From positions 16,330 to 35,466 of the forward strand of contig DLGP01000130.1 of the NCBI GenBank assembly GCA_002482765.1: a stretch of DNA of 19,137 nt. Reading direction: 5' to 3'. This stretch comes from Alphaproteobacteria bacterium UBA7691 (lineage in GTDB: Bacteria; Pseudomonadota; Alphaproteobacteria; Ferrovibrionales; Ferrovibrionaceae). The position numbers and the translations under genes are program-made. How positions within the stretch are numbered: the first letter of the stretch is position 1; every line of letters starts with the position of its first letter. Of this stretch, positions 1-6,818 are shown in pieces. Under the pieces are notes generated by a model that ran no database searches, was not told where the DNA came from, and saw nothing but the letters and a program-made list of their open reading frames with translations.

Positions 1-1
1 C

Positions 2-667
2 ATCGACATGCACAAGGAAGGCGCCGCCTTCCGCAGCCTGATGAACAATTTCGCCATCGCCATTTCCATCGGCCTGCAATATGGCGTGCCGCTGGAGGAA
101 TTTGTTGATGCCTTCACCTTCACCCGCTTCGAGCCTTCGGGCATGGTGGAAGGCAATGATGTGATCAAGATGGCAACGTCGATCCTGGATTATGTGTTCC
201 GCGAACTGGCGGTGAGCTATCTCGGCCGCACCGATCTGGCGCATGTGCAGCCCGAGGATCTGCTGCCGGATACACTCGGCGGCAAGGAAGACCACACCAC
301 GGCACAGCCTGTCGCCGCCAAGGCAACCGCCGCCGCAGTCACCGCCGACATGCAGCTGGCTTCCAACGGCTATATCCGCTCCAACCTCTATGTGCTGAAG
401 CAGCAGGGCGTGGCGGCGGCGCAGATCGAGACCACGGCTCAGTTGCAAGCCACCGGCACCGATGGCCCCGGCCTCAACCTGGCGGCGGCAATCAATGTGC
501 TGAGCCAGGAGCAGCCGGCCGGCGCCAGCCGTTCCAGCCGCATCATGGAAGCGCGCATGAAGGGCTATGAAGGCGATGCCTGCCCGGAATGCGGCAATTT
601 CACCCTGCTGCGCAACGGCACCTGCATGAAATGCGATTCCTGCGGCGGCACCACGGGTTGCTCATAA
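2..667 (+). CDS. nrdJ: Vitamin B12-dependent (class II) ribonucleotide reductase, C-terminal part
   Basis: This is the last 221 residues of a gene that begins upstream of the window. Class II reductases use adenosylcobalamin to make deoxyribonucleotides from ribonucleotides in the cytoplasm, with or without oxygen. The visible part starts inside the catalytic barrel (motif FTFTRFEPSGMVEGND, followed by an ILDYVFRELAVSYLGR helix). It continues through a low-complexity Ala/Gln/Thr linker of about 100 residues and ends in a cysteine cluster, CPEC-x11-CMKCDSC-x5-C, close to the last residue. Six cysteines lie in the final 28 residues. In this family such a tail combines a zinc-ribbon-like fold with redox cysteines that re-reduce the active site; which cysteine does what here is inference. 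The stop is TAA, and the downstream secreted-protein gene starts inside this gene. Identification is firm from the C-terminal motif; the upstream part is not visible. Confidence 0.95.
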   Translation: MDMHKEGAAFRSLMNNFAIAISIGLQYGVPLEEFVDAFTFTRFEPSGMVEGNDVIKMATSILDYVFRELAVSYLGRTDLAHVQPEDLLPDTLGGKEDHTTAQPVAAKATAAAVTADMQLASNGYIRSNLYVLKQQGVAAAQIETTAQLQATGTDGPGLNLAAAINVLSQEQPAGASRSSRIMEARMKGYEGDACPECGNFTLLRNGTCMKCDSCGGTTGCS

Positions 668-1095
668 GGCGCCTGCTGCTGCTCCTGGGCCTGCTGCTGG
701 CGCAGCCGGCCCAGGCCGGCGAGGCTGATCTGCTGCGTGCAGTGAATGCCGAACGGGCCAATCACGGCTTGGCGCTGCTGCAAGCCGATGCGCAATTGCG
801 CCAGGCCGCCCAGGCCCATGCCGACGACCTGCCGCTTTGTGGCCGCTTGAGCCATGACGGCTGCGACGGCAGCGACCTGCGCCAGCGCCTGCGCCGCGCC
901 GGCTATACTTTCGCCCAAGCTGCGGAGAATATCGCGCTCGGCACACCGGATGCTGCCGCCACGCTGGCGGCCTGGCTCAACAGCCCGGGCCATCGCGCCA
1001 ACCTGCTGCGGCCCGACCTGCGCGAAGCCGGCCTGGCCTTGGGCCAATTGAACGGGCAAATACTCTGGGTGCTGGTATTGGGTGCCCGGCTTTGA
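631..1095 (+). CDS. Secreted CAP-domain (SCP/PR-1-like) protein
   Basis: A 154-residue protein of the CAP superfamily, probably exported. From the ATG at 631 it has a basic N-region (RFLRRHHGLLIRR), a leucine-rich core and a likely signal-peptidase cut after AQA at residue 29. The CAP domain then fills the rest: NAERANHGLALL near 39-50, an LSHDG motif with His75, AEN with Glu99, and WLNSPGHRANLL with His121. These are the usual cavity residues of the family. Two cysteines, Cys70 and Cys78, bracket His75 and could form a disulfide. Bacterial CAP proteins have no single known function, so none is assigned. The reading frame is open further upstream (ATG at 589), and a TTG at 658 would also give a signal peptide; none has a strong ribosome site. 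The gene overlaps the nrdJ 3' end by 37 bases and may be translated by coupling. Confidence 0.82.
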   Translation: MRFLRRHHGLLIRRLLLLLGLLLAQPAQAGEADLLRAVNAERANHGLALLQADAQLRQAAQAHADDLPLCGRLSHDGCDGSDLRQRLRRAGYTFAQAAENIALGTPDAAATLAAWLNSPGHRANLLRPDLREAGLALGQLNGQILWVLVLGARL

Positions 1096-1101
1096 TCGGC
1101 G

Positions 1102-1131
1102 TTTACCAATCCGCAATCCGCTGCGTATAGT
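1102..1131 (+). promoter_or_regulatory. Candidate promoter of the pentapeptide-repeat gene
   Basis: TTTACC (1102-1107) and TATAGT (1126-1131) are separated by 18 bases; the second differs from TATAAT at one position. A start 6-8 bases beyond the -10 box would fall at about 1137-1139, directly before the ATG at 1140. No Shine-Dalgarno sequence is visible before that ATG. Found by eye, so tentative. Confidence 0.35.
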
Positions 1132-1139
1132 TAGACACC

Positions 1140-2075
1140 ATGACCGGTGCCTTCGAATACAACCCCTGCCCCGCCGACCTGCTGGATCGGTTGGAATCGC
1201 ATTCGCGATTCACACTCTCGATCGGCACCTCGGTGAAGGTTGGCCGGCAGATGAAGCTGACCCGCACCGATCTCGGCTCCACCAAGCTGACAAGGCGCAA
1301 CCTGCGCCGCGTGCAGTTGCAGCAATGCAAGCTGTTCTGCACCGACCTGCGCGGCGTGGATGCGGTGGAAGGCGAATTCAACGGCTGCGACATGACCGCC
1401 GCCGATCTTTCGGAAGGCAATTTTTCCCAGGCCATGATGCGCGGCGTCAATCTCAGCCGCGCAATCCTCAACGGCACCCGCTTCGATGGCGCCGATTTCC
1501 GCCCCTTCACGCCGCCTGATGCGTTGAATGAAACCATGTCCAGCCGCATCGGCAGCGCCTCGGCGCGCGGCGCTTCCTTTGTGGCGGCAACGCTGAACGA
1601 TACCGTGTTTGACAAAGCCAATTTGCAGGATGCCAATTTCGCCTATGCCAATATCAACGGCATGTCGCTGAAAGGCGCCGACCTGCGTGGCGCGGATTTT
1701 TCCATGGCCGACCTGCCGGGCGATTTCGGCGAGCAGATCATCGCCGCCGGCGGCAAGGTGCCCAAGGCATCCAAACCCGCCACCGTCTATCTGGCGCTGG
1801 AAAACCACGCCTCCTGGGTTGCCAGCGATGGCAAGGTGGGCAAACGCGCCGAACTGGGCGGCTGGAACCTGGTTGGCCTCAATCTGGATGGCGCCGAGCT
1901 TTCCGGCGCCGACCTGCGCAATGCCAACATGGCACGGTGCAGCTTGCGCGGCGCCCGGCTGATCTGCGCCGACCTGCGCGGCGCCAATCTCAGCGCCGCC
2001 GATATCAAGGACGCCGACTTTCGTGGCGCCATGCTCGATCAGGCCTACGGCTTCATGCCGGTCGGCAGTATGTGA
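1140..2075 (+). CDS. Pentapeptide-repeat protein
   Basis: A 311-residue cytoplasmic protein built from A(D/N)LxG-type pentapeptide repeats, which fold as a right-handed four-sided beta helix. I see no signal peptide or membrane segment. Repeats start near residue 43 (TDLGSTKLTRRNLRRVQLQQCKL) and run to about 120. A short break rich in Pro and Ser follows (121-142), and repeats resume to about 195. A non-repeat linker (about 197-238) contains LENHASWVASDGKVGKRAEL. A very regular final block (239-300) ends in GADLRNANM, GARLICADLRGANLSAADIKDADFRGAML. Known members include DNA-gyrase-protecting DNA mimics, but most are unassigned, and sequence alone does not tell which this is. It follows the CAP gene by 44 bases and may have its own promoter. 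Its stop lies three bases from the convergent esterase stop. Confidence 0.85.
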   Translation: MTGAFEYNPCPADLLDRLESHSRFTLSIGTSVKVGRQMKLTRTDLGSTKLTRRNLRRVQLQQCKLFCTDLRGVDAVEGEFNGCDMTAADLSEGNFSQAMMRGVNLSRAILNGTRFDGADFRPFTPPDALNETMSSRIGSASARGASFVAATLNDTVFDKANLQDANFAYANINGMSLKGADLRGADFSMADLPGDFGEQIIAAGGKVPKASKPATVYLALENHASWVASDGKVGKRAELGGWNLVGLNLDGAELSGADLRNANMARCSLRGARLICADLRGANLSAADIKDADFRGAMLDQAYGFMPVGSM

Positions 2076-2078
2076 GCC

Positions 2079-3020
2079 TCACCCCGCAAAATCCGCCTTC
2101 AGCAGCGCGCCGATCTCTGCCAAAGCCTCATTGGCTTGAGGCAAAACACGGCCCATGGTGATGAAGCCATGGATGCTGCCGGCGAATTCGCGGAAGGTCA
2201 CTTCGTTGCCGGCTGCCTGCAAGGCCTTGGCATAGGCCTCGCCTTCATCGCGCAAAGGATCGTGGCCGGCCACGATCACCAGGGCCGGCGGCAGGCCGGC
2301 CAGCGACGGCGCCTTGAGCGGCGAGGCGCGCCAGTCTTCGCGGTCCTGCGTGCCATTGAGATACATGAGCTGAAACCAGGTCATGCTGCTATGGGTGAGC
2401 AGATAACCCTCGGCAAAGCTGCGATGCGACTGGGTGTCCATCACCATGTTGGTGGCAGGATAGATCAGCGCCTGGCGCTTCAGCGCCGGCCCGCCGGCAT
2501 CACGCGCCAGCAAGGCCACCACGGCGGCAAGGTTGCCGCCGGCGCTATCGCCGCCCACCGCAACGCGGCTGGGATCGATGTGCAATTCCTTGGCTTCCTC
2601 CACCACCCAGAGCAGGGCGGCAAAGGCATCATCCACGGCGGCGGGGAATTTATGCTCCGGCCCCATGCGGTAATCCACGCTGACCACGGCACAGCCGGCA
2701 GTGTTGGCCAGGGTGCGGCACACCACATCATGGGTATCCAGATCCCCCACCACCCAGCCGCCGCCATGATAAAACAGCAGCACCGGCAAAGCCTGCTTCT
2801 TGTCGGCACCCAGCGGGCGGTAATAGCGCAGCGGAATCGGACCATGCGGGCCGGGTGCCGCCAGGTTGAGCGCCTTGGACACGTCGGGCGCATCCGGGGT
2901 CACCGCAGCGCGGGTTTCCTTGTACAGCTTACGCGCCGCCTCGGCGCCGATGGCTTCAAAGGTCGGGCGGTTGGCGGCCGCCACCAGATCGAGCAACCGC
3001 TGGGCTTCGGGATCAAGCAT
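2079..3020 (-). CDS. Alpha/beta hydrolase of the hormone-sensitive-lipase family (esterase)
   Basis: A 313-residue carboxylesterase-type hydrolase, probably cytoplasmic because no signal peptide is seen. The HSL (family IV) signature is complete: oxyanion-hole HGGGW at 85-89, nucleophile elbow GDSAGG with Ser159, catalytic Asp254 in DPLRDEG, and catalytic His284 in SIHGF. DYRMGPEHKFPAAVDD (116-131) is also typical. The natural substrate cannot be read from sequence; such enzymes usually hydrolyse short- to medium-chain esters. I chose the ATG at 3020 because a GTGAG sequence lies about nine bases before it and MLDPEAQRLLD is a usual family N-terminus. An in-frame ATG at 3038 and TTG at 3041 would add 6-7 residues. 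It follows marC by 24 bases on the same strand, so it is probably the last gene of the aspS-marC unit. Confidence 0.9.
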   Translation of the reverse strand: MLDPEAQRLLDLVAAANRPTFEAIGAEAARKLYKETRAAVTPDAPDVSKALNLAAPGPHGPIPLRYYRPLGADKKQALPVLLFYHGGGWVVGDLDTHDVVCRTLANTAGCAVVSVDYRMGPEHKFPAAVDDAFAALLWVVEEAKELHIDPSRVAVGGDSAGGNLAAVVALLARDAGGPALKRQALIYPATNMVMDTQSHRSFAEGYLLTHSSMTWFQLMYLNGTQDREDWRASPLKAPSLAGLPPALVIVAGHDPLRDEGEAYAKALQAAGNEVTFREFAGSIHGFITMGRVLPQANEALAEIGALLKADFAG

Positions 3021-3044
3021 GTTGTTCTCACTTTGCATCAAGTG

Positions 3045-3677
3045 TCATTGCAAGCCGGGGAACAGGCCACGCAGGCCATTGGCAAAAATCTGCACCGCAA
3101 CGGCGGCCAGCAGCAAGCCGAAAATGCGATTGAGGATATTCAATCCGGTGCGGCCCAGGCGCTGACCAATCGGCACCGCCAGCCGTAGCACCACCCATAC
3201 ACCGCAGCAGACCACGGCAATGCAGCCGATCACAATGGCTTCATGCACAAAACCCTGACCACGCTGCATGGTGATGATGGTGGCCGAGATCGAGCCGGGG
3301 CCAACCAGCAAAGGCATGGCAATCGGCACCACGCCCACTGCATTGCGCGAGCCGGCCTCCTCGGCTTCTTCCGGGGTCTGGTGCTGCGGGCTCATCTGGG
3401 CATTGACCATGCTCAGCGCCATCAGAAACAGCACAATGCCGCCGCCAACCTGGAACGCCGCCAGGCTGGTGCCGAGCAGGCGTAGGATCAGGTCGCCCGA
3501 TAGCGCCGAGATCACCAGCACGCCGAATACCGCAATCGAGGCGGTGCGCGCCGTGCCGGCCTTTTCAGCCTGCGAGCGGCCTTCCATCAGCAGCAGGAAA
3601 AGCGGGATCGCCGCGAATGGATCGAGGATCGAAAACAGGGTGACGGCGTAGCGGACATATTCGAGATGATCGAGCAT
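3045..3677 (-). CDS. MarC-family integral membrane protein
   Basis: A 210-residue polytopic inner-membrane protein of the MarC/NAAT family, the usual length. Hydrophobic segments are visible near residues 8-30 (VTLFSILDPFAAIPLFLLL), 45-67, 72-90, 113-135, 142-165 and 182-205, fitting six membrane helices. SILDPFAAIPLFL and the mid-protein VPIAMPLLVGPGSISATI are characteristic repeated motifs of the family. The family was once linked to multiple antibiotic resistance in E. coli, a link later withdrawn; transport of neutral amino acids has been shown for some archaeal members. The substrate here is unknown. The ATG at 3677 lies 37 bases after the aspS stop with a purine-rich stretch (GGAAAGGG) upstream, which suggests co-transcription with aspS. 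Confidence 0.9.
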   Translation of the reverse strand: MLDHLEYVRYAVTLFSILDPFAAIPLFLLLMEGRSQAEKAGTARTASIAVFGVLVISALSGDLILRLLGTSLAAFQVGGGIVLFLMALSMVNAQMSPQHQTPEEAEEAGSRNAVGVVPIAMPLLVGPGSISATIITMQRGQGFVHEAIVIGCIAVVCCGVWVVLRLAVPIGQRLGRTGLNILNRIFGLLLAAVAVQIFANGLRGLFPGLQ

Positions 3678-3714
3678 CGCTGCGCCGCCCTTTCCCTGGC
3701 CTGGCAGTTGCGCC

Positions 3715-5499
3715 TTAGCTCTTGTCTGCCTCCGGCAGAACGCTGCGGATATGCAATTCGCGCAACTGCTTCGGCGCCACTTCGCTTGGCGCCTGCATCA
3801 TCAGATCCTGCGCCTGCTGGTTCATCGGGAACAGGATCACTTCGCGGATATTCGGCTCGTCGGCAATCAGCATTACGATACGATCAATGCCCGGCGCGAT
3901 GCCGCCATGCGGCGGGGCGCCATATTTGAACGCATTCAGCATGCCGCCGAATTTGCTCTCCACCACATCCTTGCCATAACCGGCAATCTCGAAGGCGCGA
4001 TACATGATCTCGGGCTTGTGGTTTCGGATCGCGCCCGAGGAAAGCTCCACGCCGTTGCACACGATGTCATACTGGTAGGCCTTGATCTCCAGCGGGTCCA
4101 TGCTGTTGAGCGCTTCCAGGCCGCCCTGCGGCATCGAGAACGGGTTATGCGAGAAATCCACCTTCTTCTCGTCCTCATTCCACTCGAACATCGGGAAATC
4201 GACGATCCAGCAGAATTTGAACACGCCCTTCTCGCAGATGCCGAGATCGTCGCCGATGCGGATGCGCGCCGCACCGGCCAGCTTGGCGGCAGCGGCTTCC
4301 TTGTCGCAGGCGAAGAACAGCGCATCGCCGTCTGTCACGCCGGCAAGCTGCTTCAACATGGCAATCCGTTCGGCATCGAGGAATTTCGCGATCGGCCCCT
4401 TGGCCTCGCCGTTTTCCAGGATGATGTAGCCCAGGCCGGCGGCGCCTTCCGAACGCGCCCAGTCATTCAGCTTGTCGAAGAAGCTGCGCGGCCGGGCGCC
4501 GGCGCCCGGCGCCGGAATCGCGCGCACCACGGCGCCGTTTTCAATAGCGCGGGCAAACACGCCAAAGCCGGAATTGCGGAAGGCTTCGGTCACATCGGCC
4601 AGCACAATCGGGTTGCGCAGGTCGGGCTTGTCGACGCCGTATTTCAGCATCGCCTCGCGATACGGAATGCGCGGGAATTGCGCCGGGCCACAATCGCGGC
4701 CATTGGCGAATTCCTGGAACACGCCATGGATCACCGGCTCCACGGCGGCAAACACGTCATCCTGCTCGACAAAGCTCATTTCAAGATCGAGCTGGTAGAA
4801 TTCGCCGGGGGAACGATCCTTGCGCGCATCTTCATCGCGGAAGCAGGGCGCGATCTGAAAATAGCGGTCGAAGCCCGACACCATGATGAGCTGCTTGAAT
4901 TGCTGCGGCGCCTGAGGCAGGGCATAGAACTTGCCCGGATGGATACGGCTCGGCACCAGGAAGTCGCGCGCGCCTTCCGGCGATGAAGCGGTCAGGATCG
5001 GGGTTTGGAATTCCATGAAACCCTGATCGATCATGCGGCGGCGGATCGACGAGATCACCTGGCTGCGCAGCACGATATTCTTGTGCAGGCGGTCGCGGCG
5101 CAGATCGAGGAAACGATATTTGAGGCGGATATCCTCGGGATATTCCTGCTCGCCAAACACCGGCATCGGCAATTCCTGGGCCTCGCCCAGAATTTCCACA
5201 TCGCTGACCACCAGTTCAATGCCGCCGGTGGGCAGATTGGCATTCACCGTCTCGGGCGAACGCGCCACCACCTTGCCGCTGACCGACACGACAAATTCCG
5301 AGCGCAGCTTTTCAAGCTGGGCGAAGGCAGCAGAGCCGCTTTCGGCGACGCATTGTGTAACGCCGAAATGGTCACGCAGATCAATGAACAGCAGGTTGCC
5401 ATGGTCGCGGCGGCGATGCACCCAGCCGGCGAGCTTGACCGTTTCGCCGACTTGCTCGGCGCGCAATTGGCCACAATGATGGGTGCGGTAACGGGACAT
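3715..5499 (-). CDS. aspS: Aspartyl-tRNA synthetase (probably non-discriminating type)
   Basis: A 594-residue bacterial-type class II synthetase that charges tRNA with aspartate using ATP. The N-terminal OB-fold anticodon-binding domain spans about 1-105 (VKLAGWVHRRRDHGNLLFIDLRDHFG). Catalytic motif 2 is CFRDEDARKDRSPGEFYQLDLEMSF at 219-243. The bacterial GAD insertion covers roughly 290-410, and motif 3 is GIAPGIDRIVML at 533-544. His33 in RRRDH takes the place of the leucine found in discriminating E. coli AspRS. In Pseudomonas a histidine here supports recognition of both tRNA-Asp and tRNA-Asn, so this enzyme may make Asp-tRNA-Asn for a GatCAB amidotransferase. The frame is open for 129 codons upstream, but the ATG at 5499 gives the normal N-terminus MSRYRTHHCGQL and has CAGGA upstream. 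It heads the aspS-marC-esterase run and diverges from rnd. Confidence 0.97.
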   Translation of the reverse strand: MSRYRTHHCGQLRAEQVGETVKLAGWVHRRRDHGNLLFIDLRDHFGVTQCVAESGSAAFAQLEKLRSEFVVSVSGKVVARSPETVNANLPTGGIELVVSDVEILGEAQELPMPVFGEQEYPEDIRLKYRFLDLRRDRLHKNIVLRSQVISSIRRRMIDQGFMEFQTPILTASSPEGARDFLVPSRIHPGKFYALPQAPQQFKQLIMVSGFDRYFQIAPCFRDEDARKDRSPGEFYQLDLEMSFVEQDDVFAAVEPVIHGVFQEFANGRDCGPAQFPRIPYREAMLKYGVDKPDLRNPIVLADVTEAFRNSGFGVFARAIENGAVVRAIPAPGAGARPRSFFDKLNDWARSEGAAGLGYIILENGEAKGPIAKFLDAERIAMLKQLAGVTDGDALFFACDKEAAAAKLAGAARIRIGDDLGICEKGVFKFCWIVDFPMFEWNEDEKKVDFSHNPFSMPQGGLEALNSMDPLEIKAYQYDIVCNGVELSSGAIRNHKPEIMYRAFEIAGYGKDVVESKFGGMLNAFKYGAPPHGGIAPGIDRIVMLIADEPNIREVILFPMNQQAQDLMMQAPSEVAPKQLRELHIRSVLPEADKS

Positions 5500-5637
5500 C
5501 GGAGAATCCTGGGCAAAATCGGTGAAAACGAACCGGAACAGTCGCGAAACGCCCACGAAAGTCAAGCGATTAGAACATGCATTTTCCCGCACAGCCGGGT
5601 TGGGGTTGCAGCGTGGGCGTGTTATGAGGGCCAGGAT

Positions 5638-6807
5638 ATGAACGCAAACCCGACTCCGATCACCACCACCGACGAACTTGCCCGTTTCTGCGCCTCGCTG
5701 GCCACAACGGCATTCGTCACTGTCGACACCGAATTCATGCGGGAAACCACCTTCTGGCCCAAAGTCTGCCTGATCCAGGTGGCCGGCCCGGAGGAAGCCC
5801 GGGTGATTGACCCGCTGGCCGATGGGCTTGATCTGACGCCACTTTTTGAACTGTTCAGCAATCAGAACGTTCTGAAAGTGTTCCATGCGGCGCGGCAGGA
5901 TCTGGAAATTTTTGTGCGCCAGGCCGGCGCCGTGCCGATGCCGCTATTCGATACCCAGGTGGCGGCCATGGTCTGCGGCTTTGGCGACCAGGTTTCCTAT
6001 GAAAATCTCGCCAGCAAGCTGGCCAATGCGCAGATCGACAAAAGCTCGCGTTTCACCGACTGGGCACGCCGGCCGCTGACCCCGAAGCAGATACTCTATG
6101 CCCTGTCGGACGTGACGCATCTGCGCGTCTGCTACGAAAAGCTGAGCCAGCGGCTGCAAAAGAGTGGCCGGGCAAGCTGGCTGGATGCCGAGATGGCGAC
6201 GCTGAACGATCCCGCCACCTATGACCTGCCGCCGATGGAAGCCTGGCGTCGGCTCAAGCCGCGCGTCACCCGGCCGGAATATCTGGCCGTGCTGCAAGCC
6301 GTGGCAGCCTGGCGCGAATTGGAAGCGCGCCAGCGCGACATCCCGCGCCAGCGTATCCTGCGCGACGAGGCGGCGATGGAAATCGCCGCGCATCCGCCGA
6401 AGAATGCCGAGGATATCGGCCATATCCGTGGCCTCTCAAAAGGTTTTGCCGAGGGCAAGATGGGCCAGGGCCTGCTGGCCGCCATCACTGCCCGGCTGGA
6501 AGCGCCGCGCGAAAGCTGGCCGCAGATCGAACGCGAGGCGGATTTGCCGCGCGGCATCGGCCCGATTGTGGAATTGCTGAAAGTGCTGCTGAAGCAGAAA
6601 TGCGACGAGCATGACGTGGCGCAGAAGCTGGTTGCCTCGTCGTCCGATCTCGACAGGATCGCTGCCGATGACAATGCCGATGTGGCCGCCCTGCAAGGCT
6701 GGCGCCGCGAATTGTTTGGCAATGATGCGCTGCGCCTCAAGCGCGGCGAAGTGGCGCTGGCCGTGAACGGCAACCGCATCAAGCTGGTGGAATTGAACAA
6801 GGGCTGA
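5638..6807 (+). CDS. rnd: Ribonuclease D
   Basis: A 389-residue DEDDy-family 3'-5' exoribonuclease that trims tRNA precursors and other structured RNA. The metal-binding residues are all present: Asp30 and Glu32 in VDTEF, Asp88 in FHAARQDLEIF, and Tyr154/Asp158 in YALSDVTHL. An HRDC nucleic-acid-binding domain follows at about 209-290 (TRPEYLAVLQAVAAWRELEARQRDIPRQRILRDEAAMEIA), then a second HRDC-like helical region to the C-terminus, as in E. coli RNase D. The frame is open far upstream, antisense to aspS, but the ATG at 5638 is right: it has GAGGG seven bases upstream and gives the usual N-terminus. It diverges from aspS across a 138-base gap and converges on ppx with only four bases between stops. 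Confidence 0.95.
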   Translation: MNANPTPITTTDELARFCASLATTAFVTVDTEFMRETTFWPKVCLIQVAGPEEARVIDPLADGLDLTPLFELFSNQNVLKVFHAARQDLEIFVRQAGAVPMPLFDTQVAAMVCGFGDQVSYENLASKLANAQIDKSSRFTDWARRPLTPKQILYALSDVTHLRVCYEKLSQRLQKSGRASWLDAEMATLNDPATYDLPPMEAWRRLKPRVTRPEYLAVLQAVAAWRELEARQRDIPRQRILRDEAAMEIAAHPPKNAEDIGHIRGLSKGFAEGKMGQGLLAAITARLEAPRESWPQIEREADLPRGIGPIVELLKVLLKQKCDEHDVAQKLVASSSDLDRIAADDNADVAALQGWRRELFGNDALRLKRGEVALAVNGNRIKLVELNKG

Positions 6808-6818
6808 AAATTCAGCCC
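6801..6818. terminator. Short inverted repeat between convergent rnd and ppx; possible bidirectional terminator
   Basis: GGGCTGAA and TTCAGCCC are separated by two bases and form an 8-base-pair hairpin on either strand. The repeat includes both stop codons: TGA of rnd at 6805-6807 and TGA of ppx at 6812-6814. Neither strand has a strong run of T after the stem, so a classical intrinsic terminator is not certain. Confidence 0.4.

Noticed and set aside
3751..4986. A 411-codon frame antisense to aspS
   Set aside because: Composition is that of a shadow frame, and aspS is certain on the other strand.
5537..5565. TTGACT on the minus strand upstream of aspS as a -35 box
   Set aside because: At 17 bases the partner is ACTGTT, with only two matches to the -10 consensus, so I do not list it as a promoter.
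5005..5637. An N-terminal extension of RNase D by 211 codons
   Set aside because: The extension is antisense to aspS; the ATG at 5638 has a good ribosome site and gives the normal length.
5510..5886. A 129-codon N-terminal extension of AspRS
   Set aside because: It overlaps the start of rnd and has no family similarity; MSRYRTHHCGQL at 5499 is the usual AspRS N-terminus.
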